Below, in pieces: positions 41,752 through 50,729 of a DNA stretch of 64,000 nucleotides. Positions within the stretch are counted from its first letter, which is position 1; the number at the start of each line of letters is the position of its first letter. The notes below the pieces were generated by a model. The model ran no database searches, had not been told where the DNA came from, and was given only the letters and a program-made list of their open reading frames with translations. Origin of the DNA: Clostridium rhizosphaerae (lineage in GTDB: Bacteria; Bacillota; Clostridia; Clostridiales; Clostridiaceae); assembly GCF_016765585.1 (NCBI RefSeq), contig NZ_JAESWC010000002.1:496001-560000 (forward strand), in the 5' to 3' direction. A program made the position numbers and the translations under genes.

Positions 41752-41904
41752 ATGTCTAAGTTTTTAAAAATAGTAGCTGTACTAGTTTTAATATTGCTTA
41801 TTGAAGCTTTACTTATTTACTTAGGTTACGTAAAAAATAAGGAAACTGACATAAAATACTTTAATAATTATGATCAAAATATAATTATTTTATCTTATCC
41901 CTAA
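41752..41904 (+). CDS. 50-residue single-pass membrane peptide
   Basis: ATG at 41752 behind AGGGGGAG, stop at 41902-41904. The product begins MSKFLKIVAVLVLILLIEAL; residues 5-26 are a membrane helix, followed by a polar tail with YVKNKETDIKYFNNYD. It has a possible promoter of its own (41658) and a perfect terminator at 41905. I do not recognise it. Signals on both sides make it a likely real small gene. Confidence 0.65.
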   Translation: MSKFLKIVAVLVLILLIEALLIYLGYVKNKETDIKYFNNYDQNIIILSYP

Positions 41905-41937
41905 AAAATCCGATTGGCACACCGCCAATCGGATTTT
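41905..41937. terminator. Bidirectional terminator
   Basis: AAAATCCGATTGGC / GCCAATCGGATTTT, 14 perfect pairs, loop ACACC. Confidence 0.9.
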
Positions 41938-41939
41938 AA

Positions 41940-43358
41940 TTATACTTGAAGAGCAAATTTCAATATAAATAGTATTGCAAAGATATACATAATTGGATGT
42001 ACTTCTTTTGCTTTTCCTTTAACTATTTTTACTATTGTGTAAAATATAAAGCCAGCAGCTATGCCATTAGCTATACTATAAGTAAAAGGCATCATAACAA
42101 GCGTCAGGAAAGCCGGTAGTGCTTCTTCAAAATTGTCAAAGTCAATTCTCATAATTGAACTTATCATAAGAACACCAACTATTATTAAAGCCGGTGCAGT
42201 TGCCTGGGCTGGAACTATACCAACAAGGGGAGATAGGAACAGTGCTAAGAAGAAACATATTGCAACAACAACTGAAGTTAGACCTGTTCTTCCCCCTTCA
42301 CTTATACCTGCAGCACTCTCAACATAAGTAGTTACGTTACTTGTTCCAAGAAGCGCTCCAATGGATGTAGCTGTGGCATCAGCAAATAAAGCTTTATCAA
42401 TTTTTCTTGGAAACATTCCTTTTTTAGGAACGTCATTTTTTTCATCAAACATACCTGTTTTAGCACCTGTACCAATAAAAGTTCCAATTGTATCGAAGGT
42501 ATCTACTAAGCTAAAAGAAACAATTATTGTTATAGCAGTAAGTATTCCTGTTTTAGCTGAGAATAATTGTGTAAAGTCAAGTTTTAAGAAGGTATGGCTT
42601 AAGCTTGGCGGAAGTGAAACTATATTAAAGGATTCCGGAAGAAAAATATTAAGTTTAGCACCAAAGAAAGCCTGGGCTATAACTCCTACTATTGTTGTGG
42701 CAATAATTCCAAGAAGTATAGATCCTTTTACTCTTTTAACCATAAGTGCTGTAGTTAAAATTAATCCAAATACTGCAAGAAGAGTTCCTGGATTTCTTAT
42801 ATCACCAAACTTAACTAGTGTTGCAGCATCTGAAGCAACAATCCCAGCTTCTTTAAAGCCTATAAGAGCAATAAATAGCCCAATTCCAGCACCGATAGCA
42901 TTTTTTAATGATTCAGGAATAGCATTTACGATTGCTATTCTTATCTTTGTAACAGTTATAAAAATATTAATAAGACCGCAAATAAATACTGCTGCTAAAG
43001 CAGCTTTCCATGAATATTTAGCTGCTCCAACCACATAAAATGTGAAGAAGGCATTCATACCCATTCCTGCTGCCTGTGCAAATGGAACATTAGCAACAAG
43101 ACCCATAACTAAGGTTCCAATAATTGCAGATAAAACTGTTGCTACAAAAACTGATCCTATAATTGGATCGTTAGCTACTGTAAGCCCAGCTTTGGCCACA
43201 TCCCCAAACATAAGACCTTTTCCATTCATCCCTGCCTGCCCTAGTATTTGAGGATTTACAAATATAATGTAAGCCATTGTAATAAAAGTCGTTACTCCAG
43301 CAATAATTTCCGTCTTTACCGTGGTGTTGTTTTCCTCCAGTTTAAAATAATCTTTCAT
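41940..43358 (-). CDS. NCS2 purine permease, AzgA/PbuG type
   Basis: 472 residues from ATG 43358 (GGGGGAG five bases upstream; a TTG at 43361 would overlap). About 13 membrane helices. AzgA-type signatures: KTEIIAGVTTFITMAYIIFVNPQIL, AQAAGMGMNAFFTFYVV, ATATSIGALLGTSNVTTYVESAAGISEGGRTGLTS. Imports adenine, guanine or hypoxanthine by proton symport. No purine riboswitch is recognised in its 230-base upstream region. Confidence 0.9.
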   Translation of the reverse strand: MKDYFKLEENNTTVKTEIIAGVTTFITMAYIIFVNPQILGQAGMNGKGLMFGDVAKAGLTVANDPIIGSVFVATVLSAIIGTLVMGLVANVPFAQAAGMGMNAFFTFYVVGAAKYSWKAALAAVFICGLINIFITVTKIRIAIVNAIPESLKNAIGAGIGLFIALIGFKEAGIVASDAATLVKFGDIRNPGTLLAVFGLILTTALMVKRVKGSILLGIIATTIVGVIAQAFFGAKLNIFLPESFNIVSLPPSLSHTFLKLDFTQLFSAKTGILTAITIIVSFSLVDTFDTIGTFIGTGAKTGMFDEKNDVPKKGMFPRKIDKALFADATATSIGALLGTSNVTTYVESAAGISEGGRTGLTSVVVAICFFLALFLSPLVGIVPAQATAPALIIVGVLMISSIMRIDFDNFEEALPAFLTLVMMPFTYSIANGIAAGFIFYTIVKIVKGKAKEVHPIMYIFAILFILKFALQV

Positions 43359-43529
43359 CAAAACTCCCCCTAAATTATTTTACTATATTACTATTTTTTC
43401 TACCCTCCCTTCTAAAAACAATTTACTTTTCCACTAAAACCATTGCCAGCAAATAATACATGTCCCCATTAAATTATATGTATCAATTTACAGAAATAAA
43501 CCATTTATAATGCTTCCAAAATATTATTA

Positions 43530-43558
43530 TTGTCGACTTGCAAAGCTTATTGTATAAT
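43530..43558 (+). promoter_or_regulatory. Promoter of LTA synthase gene
   Basis: TTGTCG (43530-43535), 17-base spacer, TATAAT (43553-43558). Confidence 0.7.
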
Positions 43559-43592
43559 TTCATTATGTATTTGTATAAAGGAGTTGAAATTT

Positions 43593-45464
43593 TTGTTACA
43601 CACAATTAAAAAAACAGATTATGAATCTAAAGGAGGATTAAAAAATATACTTAAAGAAAATTTACTTTTTCTTGCTAAGGATATATTTTTTTATATAACC
43701 TTAATAACCCTACTTTTAAAATCTATTTTCTTTGTCTTATTAATAAATAGTGATAAGGCAATCAAATTAAATCCTGCCTGGGCTTTTTATGGAGATCCTC
43801 ATATATTGGTTTATGTATGCTTTATAGCAGTATTTTTGTCTTTTTCGTTTTTATTTAAGAAAAGAGCTCATGTTTGGTATTTAATTATTTTCAATATTTT
43901 ATTTACTATACTTTTAGTATCAGATTTATGGTATTACAGAGGTTTTAATAGCTTTATAACCTTGCATGTATTTGATCAGGCAACAAATTTGGACAACCTA
44001 TCTAGTGATATAGTTTCGATGATGAGAGGTATTGATATACTATTTTTTATAGATATATTCGTGCTTATACCTTTAGCTTTAATATTTAAGAAAGCTTACA
44101 AAAATCATAGAAGGTTACCATTATTATTTATTACTATATCATTAATATCAGTAGCCTACATTTGGTTTGCACATTATAAAATTGACATAGTTGAAAAAGG
44201 ACAAAAAACTATACTGTTCAGAATTTGCTGGACTCCTAATCAAACTATGGCTAATTTGTCTCCAATTGGCTACCATATATATGACGGATATAATTTCTGG
44301 CTGGATAACAAACCTTTTGAGATGTCTGAAAAGGACAAAGCTGAAATAAAGGATTGGTTTAATGCGAAGAAAGAAAACCTGCCTGATAATGAATATAAAG
44401 GCTTATTTAAGGGCAAGAATTTAATTGTTTTACAGGTTGAATCCCTTGAAAACTTCGTTATAAATCAAAAAATAAATAATCAGGAAATTACACCAAATAT
44501 CAATAAACTGCTTAAAAACAGCTTGTATTTCAGTGATTATCATGAGCAGGTTTATAATGGTACAAGCTCAGATGCTGATTTGATGACAAATACATCAATT
44601 TATCCTATTAGAAGGGGAAGTACATTTTTCAGGTTTCCAAATAACAGTTATAATTCTCTGCCTAAGCTTTTGGAAAAGGATGGGTATAGTACAACAGCTA
44701 TACATCCAGACAAAGGTTCTTACTGGAACTGGCAGCCTGCTCTTACTTCAATAGGTTTTCAAAAGACTATAGACTCATCTCACTTTAATATGGATGAGAC
44801 CATAGGGCTTGGGTTAAGTGACGGCTCATATTTAAAACAAGTTGAACCTATTATAGCTAATCAAAAGCAGCCTTTTTATGATTTCCTAGTTACACTAACA
44901 AGCCATGGCCCTTTTGATCTTCCTAAACAATACAGAGAATTGAAGCTTGATCCTAAGCTTGAGGATACAAAAATGGGCGGGTACTTGCAAAGTATTCATT
45001 ATGTTGACAAGCACATAGGGTTGCTAGTTGATAAACTTGAAAAAGAAGGTACTCTTGATAATACCGTACTTGTTGTTTATGGAGACCATACGGGAATTCA
45101 TAAATATTATGATGATGAAGTTTCCAAAATAACTCCTCAAGAGTCTTGGTGGAATAATAATAATTGGAGAATTCCCCTTATTATGTATTCAAAAAACTTA
45201 AACAGTCAGGAAATAAAAACAATCGGTGGTCAAGTTGATTTATTTCCAACATTGTCTTACTTGATGGGAATTAATCCTTCTGATTATGAAAGTACAGCAA
45301 TAGGAAGAAATCTATTAAATACAAAGAAAAACTTTGCAGTTCTTGCAAGCGGAAAATATATAGGTGATAAATCAAGCGACCAAGAAGAGCAAGAGGCTGT
45401 AAAAGGTATAGATATAGCGGATAAGATTATTAGAAGCAACTACTTTAAGAATTACAGCAAATAA
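43593..45464 (+). CDS. ltaS: Lipoteichoic acid synthase family protein
   Basis: 623 residues from TTG 43593, which has AAGGAG nine bases upstream; the open frame further up overlaps the promoter. Five N-terminal membrane helices (to about residue 215), then an extracellular sulfatase-fold domain. Key segments: LIVLQVESLENFV (metal Glu), DYHEQVYNGTSSDADLM (nucleophile Thr), SLPKLLEKDGYSTTAIH, and VVYGDHTG (Asp/His metal ligands). Polymerises glycerol phosphate onto a glycolipid at the outer membrane face. Monocistronic. Confidence 0.9.
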   Translation: MLHTIKKTDYESKGGLKNILKENLLFLAKDIFFYITLITLLLKSIFFVLLINSDKAIKLNPAWAFYGDPHILVYVCFIAVFLSFSFLFKKRAHVWYLIIFNILFTILLVSDLWYYRGFNSFITLHVFDQATNLDNLSSDIVSMMRGIDILFFIDIFVLIPLALIFKKAYKNHRRLPLLFITISLISVAYIWFAHYKIDIVEKGQKTILFRICWTPNQTMANLSPIGYHIYDGYNFWLDNKPFEMSEKDKAEIKDWFNAKKENLPDNEYKGLFKGKNLIVLQVESLENFVINQKINNQEITPNINKLLKNSLYFSDYHEQVYNGTSSDADLMTNTSIYPIRRGSTFFRFPNNSYNSLPKLLEKDGYSTTAIHPDKGSYWNWQPALTSIGFQKTIDSSHFNMDETIGLGLSDGSYLKQVEPIIANQKQPFYDFLVTLTSHGPFDLPKQYRELKLDPKLEDTKMGGYLQSIHYVDKHIGLLVDKLEKEGTLDNTVLVVYGDHTGIHKYYDDEVSKITPQESWWNNNNWRIPLIMYSKNLNSQEIKTIGGQVDLFPTLSYLMGINPSDYESTAIGRNLLNTKKNFAVLASGKYIGDKSSDQEEQEAVKGIDIADKIIRSNYFKNYSK

Positions 45465-45504
45465 AAGAAAAGCTTAGATAAAAACTTATCTAAGCTTTTC
45501 TTTT
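45463..45504. terminator. Bidirectional terminator
   Basis: AAAAGAAAAGCTTAGATAA / TTATCTAAGCTTTTCTTTT, 19 perfect pairs, loop AAAC. Confidence 0.9.
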
Positions 45505-46736
45505 TGTATGTTTTTATGCATCATAGCTAGGAGTGTTATAAAAATAAATATTATAATACCACTGACTATAAAAGCCCATGCCGCTCCAAATCTATCTGCT
45601 GTTGTTCCAGAAAAAAAATTTCCAACTGGTGTACTTCCAGCAAATACCAAGGCATAAACGCTCATCACTCTTCCTCTGTACTTATCTTCAGAGTTAATTT
45701 GCAGAGTTGAATTTGCAGTTGTTGAAAAATAAATATTGAATATTCCTGTAGCTGCCAAGGTTAATGCTGTTAAATATTGATATCTGCTAAGTCCAGTACA
45801 AACAAGCAAAATAGATACTATAATAGAGCTCCTAACCAGAATTCTAGTCTTAGGCCCTGATTTGCTTTTTAGTGATACAGTTAACGCCCCAATCAGGGAA
45901 CCAATACCTAGTGATGACATCAAAAATCCATAGGTTCCTTCAGATTGGCGAAGAACGTTCTTAGTGAAAACAGGAAGAAGCACGTTGTAGTTGAAAGCAA
46001 ATATGCCCATAACAGTTACCATCAATACTGTTTTAAACAAAATAGGAGTTTTATATATATATTTTAACCCATCTTTAATTTCATCTATAATTTTGCTTTT
46101 ATCTTTCTCTTTTCTAACATATGGTATAGGCTCTATTTGCAGCAAACCAAATATTACAGCTACAAAGCTTAAACCATTTAATAGAAAACACCAAGCTGCC
46201 CCTAATTTACTCATTAAAACTGCACCTACTGCAGGACCTAAAATTCTTGCAAGATTAAATGTTGCAGAATTTAATGCAATAGCATTCATCAAATCCTTTT
46301 TACCTACTACTTCAACAATAAAAGTTTGCCTTGTAGGCATATCTAATGTATTTGTAAAACCTAATAATAGTGCAAGAATAAGAATATGCTCATATCTGAC
46401 TTTATGGGTAAAGACTAAAAAGGATAAAACAAAGGCAAGTATCATTGATATGCTTTGTGTTATAAGTAAAATCTTCTTTTTAGGAAATCTGTCTACAACA
46501 ACTCCTGCAAATAGTGAAAAAACTGTTACAGGCAAAAACTGTATGGTTCCAACAAGTCCAAGCAAGAATGGCGAACCTGTTAGAGTAAATACCAACCAAG
46601 ATTGACCTATATTCTGCATCCAAGTTCCAATTAGTGACACACACTGCCCAGACCAATAATATCTAAAGTTTTTATGCGTCAATGCATGAAAATTTGTTTT
46701 ACCAAAGTCTTTAATACTTGCGGAAATATTCTTCAT
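45486..46736 (-). CDS. MFS efflux transporter (EntS-like, MFS_3)
   Basis: 416 residues from ATG 46736, behind AGGGGGA; an upstream in-frame stretch to 46781 overlaps the MATE gene. Twelve membrane helices, with the MFS_3 N-terminus FRYYWSGQCVSLIGTWMQNIGQSWLVFTLTGSPF and loop VVDRFPKKKILL. Exporter type. Last gene of a TrmB-MATE-MFS operon, so a drug or metabolite efflux role is likely; substrate not known. Confidence 0.87.
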   Translation of the reverse strand: MKNISASIKDFGKTNFHALTHKNFRYYWSGQCVSLIGTWMQNIGQSWLVFTLTGSPFLLGLVGTIQFLPVTVFSLFAGVVVDRFPKKKILLITQSISMILAFVLSFLVFTHKVRYEHILILALLLGFTNTLDMPTRQTFIVEVVGKKDLMNAIALNSATFNLARILGPAVGAVLMSKLGAAWCFLLNGLSFVAVIFGLLQIEPIPYVRKEKDKSKIIDEIKDGLKYIYKTPILFKTVLMVTVMGIFAFNYNVLLPVFTKNVLRQSEGTYGFLMSSLGIGSLIGALTVSLKSKSGPKTRILVRSSIIVSILLVCTGLSRYQYLTALTLAATGIFNIYFSTTANSTLQINSEDKYRGRVMSVYALVFAGSTPVGNFFSGTTADRFGAAWAFIVSGIIIFIFITLLAMMHKNIQKEKLR

Positions 46737-46758
46737 TGTATTCCCCCTAAATTTAAGC

Positions 46759-48111
46759 TTATGCAGTTTGTGTTTTAACAAAAGACATGTTTTCCCACTT
46801 TCTAGATTTCCATCTCCAAAGCATTAATATACCTCTCAGCCACTCGTCACAAGCGAAGGATATCCACATCCCTACAAGCCCTAACCCAAAATGAATTCCT
46901 AAAATATATGAAAGTAAAACACTTACCCCCCACATGGACATAATACCCATATAAACCGGGAATTTCACGTCTCCAGAAGCTCTCAAAGAATTAATGACCA
47001 CAAGATTGAAAGTTCTTCCTGGTTCAAGAATGAAATCTATTATAAGTATAGTTCCCCCTATAGCTATTATGTCTTTGTTCTGTGTAAATATTGATAGTAG
47101 CCGAGTTCTAAAGAGAGCAAATACTCCTGCCATAACCAGTGAAGAAATCATAGCAAGCTTCAAACTCTTCAAACATGTCTTATAAGCTTTTTCCTTTTTG
47201 TTTTCTCCTACCAGATGACCAACAAGTATTTCTGTTCCCTGCCCTATTGCTACTGCAAATAAATAAGCAAACATAACAATATTTTGAACGTAAGCCTTTG
47301 TAGTTAATGCTTCATTGCTGAGCATGTTTATAAAATAAGTTACTACAAGCTGAGACATATTATAAGACAGCTGCTCGCCGGCAGTTGGTATGCCTATCTT
47401 TAATAAATCCCTCAATATATCTTTTGGAAAAGGACGCAAGTACTTAAAGCTTAAATTCTTTTCAACTTTTGTTAAAAGTATATAAAGCATTACAATAAGC
47501 CCTAAGAACTTGCTTATATTAGTAGAAACAGCCACTCCTTTTACTCCAAGTACCGGAAGGCCAAATGGTCCAAAAATAAAGATATAATCTAGAATTACAT
47601 GAACTACATTCATTCCTAAAGTAACATACATGGATATTTTTGTCAAACCGTGATTTCTTACAACAGCTGTTATAGTCATAAGCACTGATTGGAAAAATAA
47701 AAATCCACCAACAATACCTAAGTAGTCCTTTCCATACTGCAATAAATCTGCTCTTATGTTCATAATCCTTAAAATCGAAGTACTTCCCAAAAACATAGTT
47801 AAGCTCAAAACTACACCAATAATAAGATTTAAGCACAAAGATACTAAAGTTACCTTGCTTGCTCTTTCTTTATTTTGAGCTCCTAAGTTTTGAGCTACTA
47901 AAACTGCAGTTCCAGTGGAAAGTACTCCAAAAAGAATATTCATCATTCCTATGAGCTGATTAGAAACCCCTACTGCAGCTACAGCATTATCAGAATATTT
48001 TCCAAGCATCAATGTATCAACACTTCCTAGAAGCATAAATAATAATATTTCTATGAAAATTGGCCACGTTAAGCTGACTACATTCATTTTTCTCTTTTTA
48101 GCCTTATTCAT
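46759..48111 (-). CDS. MATE family efflux protein
   Basis: 450 residues, twelve helices in two six-helix halves. MATE signatures: LTWPIFIEILLFMLLGSVDTLMLG and VGVSNQLIGMMNILFGVLSTGTAVLVAQNLGA; the second half repeats with LKIGIPTAGEQLSYN. Exports organic cations or drugs by Na+ or H+ exchange. ATG 48111 has AAGGGGG. It begins 30 bases after the TrmB regulator gene in the same direction. Confidence 0.9.
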   Translation of the reverse strand: MNKAKKRKMNVVSLTWPIFIEILLFMLLGSVDTLMLGKYSDNAVAAVGVSNQLIGMMNILFGVLSTGTAVLVAQNLGAQNKERASKVTLVSLCLNLIIGVVLSLTMFLGSTSILRIMNIRADLLQYGKDYLGIVGGFLFFQSVLMTITAVVRNHGLTKISMYVTLGMNVVHVILDYIFIFGPFGLPVLGVKGVAVSTNISKFLGLIVMLYILLTKVEKNLSFKYLRPFPKDILRDLLKIGIPTAGEQLSYNMSQLVVTYFINMLSNEALTTKAYVQNIVMFAYLFAVAIGQGTEILVGHLVGENKKEKAYKTCLKSLKLAMISSLVMAGVFALFRTRLLSIFTQNKDIIAIGGTILIIDFILEPGRTFNLVVINSLRASGDVKFPVYMGIMSMWGVSVLLSYILGIHFGLGLVGMWISFACDEWLRGILMLWRWKSRKWENMSFVKTQTA

Positions 48112-48141
48112 TATTGTCCCCCTTGTAAATCTATACCTATA

Positions 48142-48948
48142 TTATTTGTTAATGTTTCCGCTGCAAACTTCTGAGCTTTTTTCAAAAGAACTTCCTATCA
48201 ATATATCCTCAGTAACCAGATTTCTGCTATATTTGTTTTTCAAGTTTAAAAGATATATATCGTGATGTATATGCTCAGATATAATAGAAGCCATAAGAGA
48301 ATTACCAGTAAATGTTCCAAATATCTCTTTATTTTTATTCTCATTTGCAATAAATGCCTGTTTGTTATCTACTACCATCATCAATCTTTTATCACCACAG
48401 TAAATGGTCTTTGATTCATGATGATAATATTCAGCTTTAATTCCGGACATATCCAAAGGTTCAAAGGAAAATAATATTATTCTTACACCCTTTTCAGATA
48501 AAGTTATTAACTCATCTTTAAATAACTGTATTTGAAAATTAGTAGAGATATAAACTTCCTTTTCAGCACTAAGCAGCAGCCTCTTAGTATTATTAATAAA
48601 ATTATCAAAGCCTTTAATATTCCAATACTGTTCTTCTGAACCTTTGCTTTCAAAACTGGATAAATATTTATCCAAATAATCTATAGAACTTGAATAACTT
48701 TTTTTTATTTTTTCAATAAGCTGTTTTGGCTCTTCAACTTTATAGATTGTAGGTTCACCAGACAACATAAATACGTGCCCTTTATTGTACAAACTTTCAA
48801 GAGCTGCATAAACAGAAGTTCTCGATATACTTAAGTATTTTGAAATCTGTGATCCATTGAGCTGTCCATATTTTAAAAGGCATATGAAAACTTCTGCCTC
48901 AATCCTTGTAAAGTTAAAGTTTTGCAGGCTCTCCAGTACTTTATCCAT
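48142..48948 (-). CDS. TrmB family transcriptional regulator
   Basis: 268 residues. N-terminal winged helix-turn-helix (LQNFNFTRIEAEVFICLLKYG, ISKYLSISRTSVYAALESLYNKG) followed by a short coiled coil and the TrmB C-terminal effector domain (NTKRLLLSAEKEVYISTN, ...). TrmB proteins usually sense sugars or small ligands. First gene of an operon with MATE and MFS pumps; a dyad overlapping the -10 upstream suggests it controls its own operon. ATG 48948 with GGAGGGAG. Confidence 0.9.
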   Translation of the reverse strand: MDKVLESLQNFNFTRIEAEVFICLLKYGQLNGSQISKYLSISRTSVYAALESLYNKGHVFMLSGEPTIYKVEEPKQLIEKIKKSYSSSIDYLDKYLSSFESKGSEEQYWNIKGFDNFINNTKRLLLSAEKEVYISTNFQIQLFKDELITLSEKGVRIILFSFEPLDMSGIKAEYYHHESKTIYCGDKRLMMVVDNKQAFIANENKNKEIFGTFTGNSLMASIISEHIHHDIYLLNLKNKYSRNLVTEDILIGSSFEKSSEVCSGNINK

Positions 48949-48969
48949 ATTAAAACTCCCTCCATGTTT

Positions 48970-49008
48970 TGTTGTATTAATTGTACAACACCGTCAAGGT
49001 GAAGTCAA
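48970..49008 (-). promoter_or_regulatory. Promoter with palindromic operator, TrmB efflux operon
   Basis: Minus strand: TTGACT (49003-49008), 17-base spacer, TACAAT (48980-48985). The -10 lies inside a perfect dyad TGTTGTA-N7-TACAACA (48970-48990), a good repressor site. A second palindrome, ATTGTATACAAT (49016-49027), is just upstream of the -35. Confidence 0.75.
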
Positions 49009-49043
49009 TTTTGCTATTGTATACAATAAAATTTATATAATAT

Positions 49044-49071
49044 AAAGGGGCTGTATCAAAACAGCCCCTTT
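49044..49071 (-). terminator. Terminator after DUF3793 gene
   Basis: AAAGGGGCTGT / ACAGCCCCTTT, 11 perfect pairs, loop of six; U-rich tail is modest. Confidence 0.75.
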
Positions 49072-49078
49072 ACTATAT

Positions 49079-49687
49079 CTAATTTAAAATATCTATTATA
49101 TCCTTATAACTTTTTCCATCTGATACCGCCTTCATAACTCTTTTTTTTACACTATCATATTTATGAAATATCATTTTGGCTCCCTTAACATCTTCATATA
49201 CCTTCCAATATCCACTGTATAAATAGTTTTTACCAGAATTCTTTCTAAAGCCTAATACATCATGTAGTGGTATTCCTAAAAACAAACCAATCTCATACGG
49301 GCAGCCTTCTCCATAGTTTTTTCTTAATGTATTCAGTAAATTATCAACGGATCCTTTATCCTGATACCCCTCTCCTTCTAAGAACTTTATACTCTTATCT
49401 TCACAAAGTACATTCTCTAAAAGTTGTGCATCATAAAATAAAACAGTATAATTTTCATATGTAATATTTAATTCATAGTATTTTAAGGGAATATTTTTAA
49501 TAAATTCTTTTTTGTTTTCCTTCCATAAACTATAACTGTTCATATATTTATTAGATAAATTTATTAAAGTTGCACATTTGTCTCCTGAAATTGTTGGTGC
49601 CATACCATATGTAATAATATCATACAAATATTCTTTTTGATCTAAGTTATTCATCTTATCCATAAATTCATTTACTAGTGCGTTCAT
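49079..49687 (-). CDS. DUF3793 family protein
   Basis: 202 residues, soluble, mostly helical with a central mixed part. Family marks: GMAPTISGDKCATLINL at ~30-45, TVLFYDAQLLENVL, ECPYEIGLFLGIPLHDVLGF-like text (GCPYEIGLFLGIPLHDVLGF), and YSGYWKVYED. Common in clostridia, often with heme/metal or flavodoxin genes, but no function is established to my knowledge. ATG 49687 behind GAGGTGAAG. Monocistronic. Confidence 0.8.
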   Translation of the reverse strand: MNALVNEFMDKMNNLDQKEYLYDIITYGMAPTISGDKCATLINLSNKYMNSYSLWKENKKEFIKNIPLKYYELNITYENYTVLFYDAQLLENVLCEDKSIKFLEGEGYQDKGSVDNLLNTLRKNYGEGCPYEIGLFLGIPLHDVLGFRKNSGKNYLYSGYWKVYEDVKGAKMIFHKYDSVKKRVMKAVSDGKSYKDIIDILN

Positions 49688-49851
49688 TATTCTTCACCTC
49701 ATCGAATTACTAATCAGCCTTAAACCACTGACATAATTTTTTATAGTATTCCCGTGGTATAGTTATAAATTCAATAGCATTACTTATTGTACAAATCCCT
49801 ATTTTATTGTAGGATTAAAATGCTCTACTATTTTTTATCTGGAGGTTGTAT

Positions 49852-50454
49852 ATGATTAAAAATGTTATATTTGATATAGGACGAGTATTGCTGGATTTTG
49901 AACCTTTTATATATCTAAATAATTTATATTCTGATAGCAATTTATCTAAGTTACTATATGAGGAGATATTTTGCAGCAAGGAATGGATAGGTCTTGATGA
50001 AGGCAGTATTAATGATATTGATGCTGTTAATATATTCTGTAAAAGAAATCCTAACTATAATAAAGAAATAATGCAGATAATGAGTAACTGGACTGATATC
50101 TTAAGCCCAATAGAAGGAACTGTGGAAGTTCTTGAAACTTTAAAGAAGAGTAATTATAAAATTTATCTGCTTTCTAACTTTCACTATAATGCTTTCAATC
50201 AAGTTTACAGCAAGTACAAATTTTTAAAGCTCGCTAATGGGATTGTTATATCTTCGCATATAAATTTATTAAAACCTAACAAGGAAATTTATAATCATTT
50301 ATTAGATAAGTATTCACTAAAAGCTTCTGAAAGCATATTTATCGATGATACTCTTGCAAATATTGAAGCTGCAAAATCTATTGATATAGCAACTATCCAC
50401 TTTAAAAATTCCAACCAGTTAAAAGATGACTTAAAAAGCTTAAATCTACTTTAA
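49852..50454 (+). CDS. HAD superfamily hydrolase (HAD-IA)
   Basis: 200 residues from ATG 49852, six bases after GGAGG (the frame opens at a TTG six bases earlier). HAD motifs: I VIFDIGRVLLDF (nucleophile Asp), II LLSNFH, III LKPNKEIYNHLL (Lys), IV IFIDDTLANIEAA. Motif I has DIG rather than DxD, as in YihX-type sugar-phosphate phosphatases. Substrate unknown, possibly a sugar phosphate. Confidence 0.87.
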   Translation: MIKNVIFDIGRVLLDFEPFIYLNNLYSDSNLSKLLYEEIFCSKEWIGLDEGSINDIDAVNIFCKRNPNYNKEIMQIMSNWTDILSPIEGTVEVLETLKKSNYKIYLLSNFHYNAFNQVYSKYKFLKLANGIVISSHINLLKPNKEIYNHLLDKYSLKASESIFIDDTLANIEAAKSIDIATIHFKNSNQLKDDLKSLNLL

Positions 50455-50599
50455 CTTAATAGTTCTTTATGCTGCATATGAAATTATATATGCAGCCTTA
50501 TTTATTATATAAATATCTATATATTTGAAATTCTGCTATTTATATTACTGCGATGCCACATATTTAGTATAGATTTGTCCAATTGTGTCTGTTACAATT

Positions 50600-50725
50600 G
50601 TTAATGTAATGAAAAGCCGAATCTCCATAAAGGAGTACGGGGGATATCCATTGGGGTGAATCTTATTTTAAAGAAGGGTACCTCTTACCCTAACCCGTCA
50701 ACTAACCTCGGAGGCAAAAGGAGGA
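50600..50725 (+). ncRNA. c-di-AMP riboswitch (ydaO/yuaA type)
   Basis: Core blocks in order: AAAAGCCGAATCTCC (from 50612), AGTACGGGGGA, TTGGGGTGAATC, GGGTACCTCTTACCC, TAACCCGTCAACTAACCTCG and GAGGCAAAAGGAGG. These are diagnostic of the ydaO aptamer. It sits immediately before a LysM cell-wall hydrolase, the classic target. The 3' end includes the ribosome site. Confidence 0.95.
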
Positions 50726-50729
50726 AGAC

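Noticed and set aside
42133-43251. Three plus-strand open frames opposite the purine permease
   Set aside because: Antisense shadows of a hydrophobic gene: no ribosome sites, no family text, Ala/Ile/Pro-rich by codon mirror.
43359-43529. Purine riboswitch upstream of the NCS2 permease gene
   Set aside because: Searched by eye on the minus strand for the conserved purine aptamer loops and junction; none fit.
47519-47836. 105-residue minus-strand frame inside the MATE gene
   Set aside because: Alternate frame of the same strand, internal to the transporter, without ribosome site.
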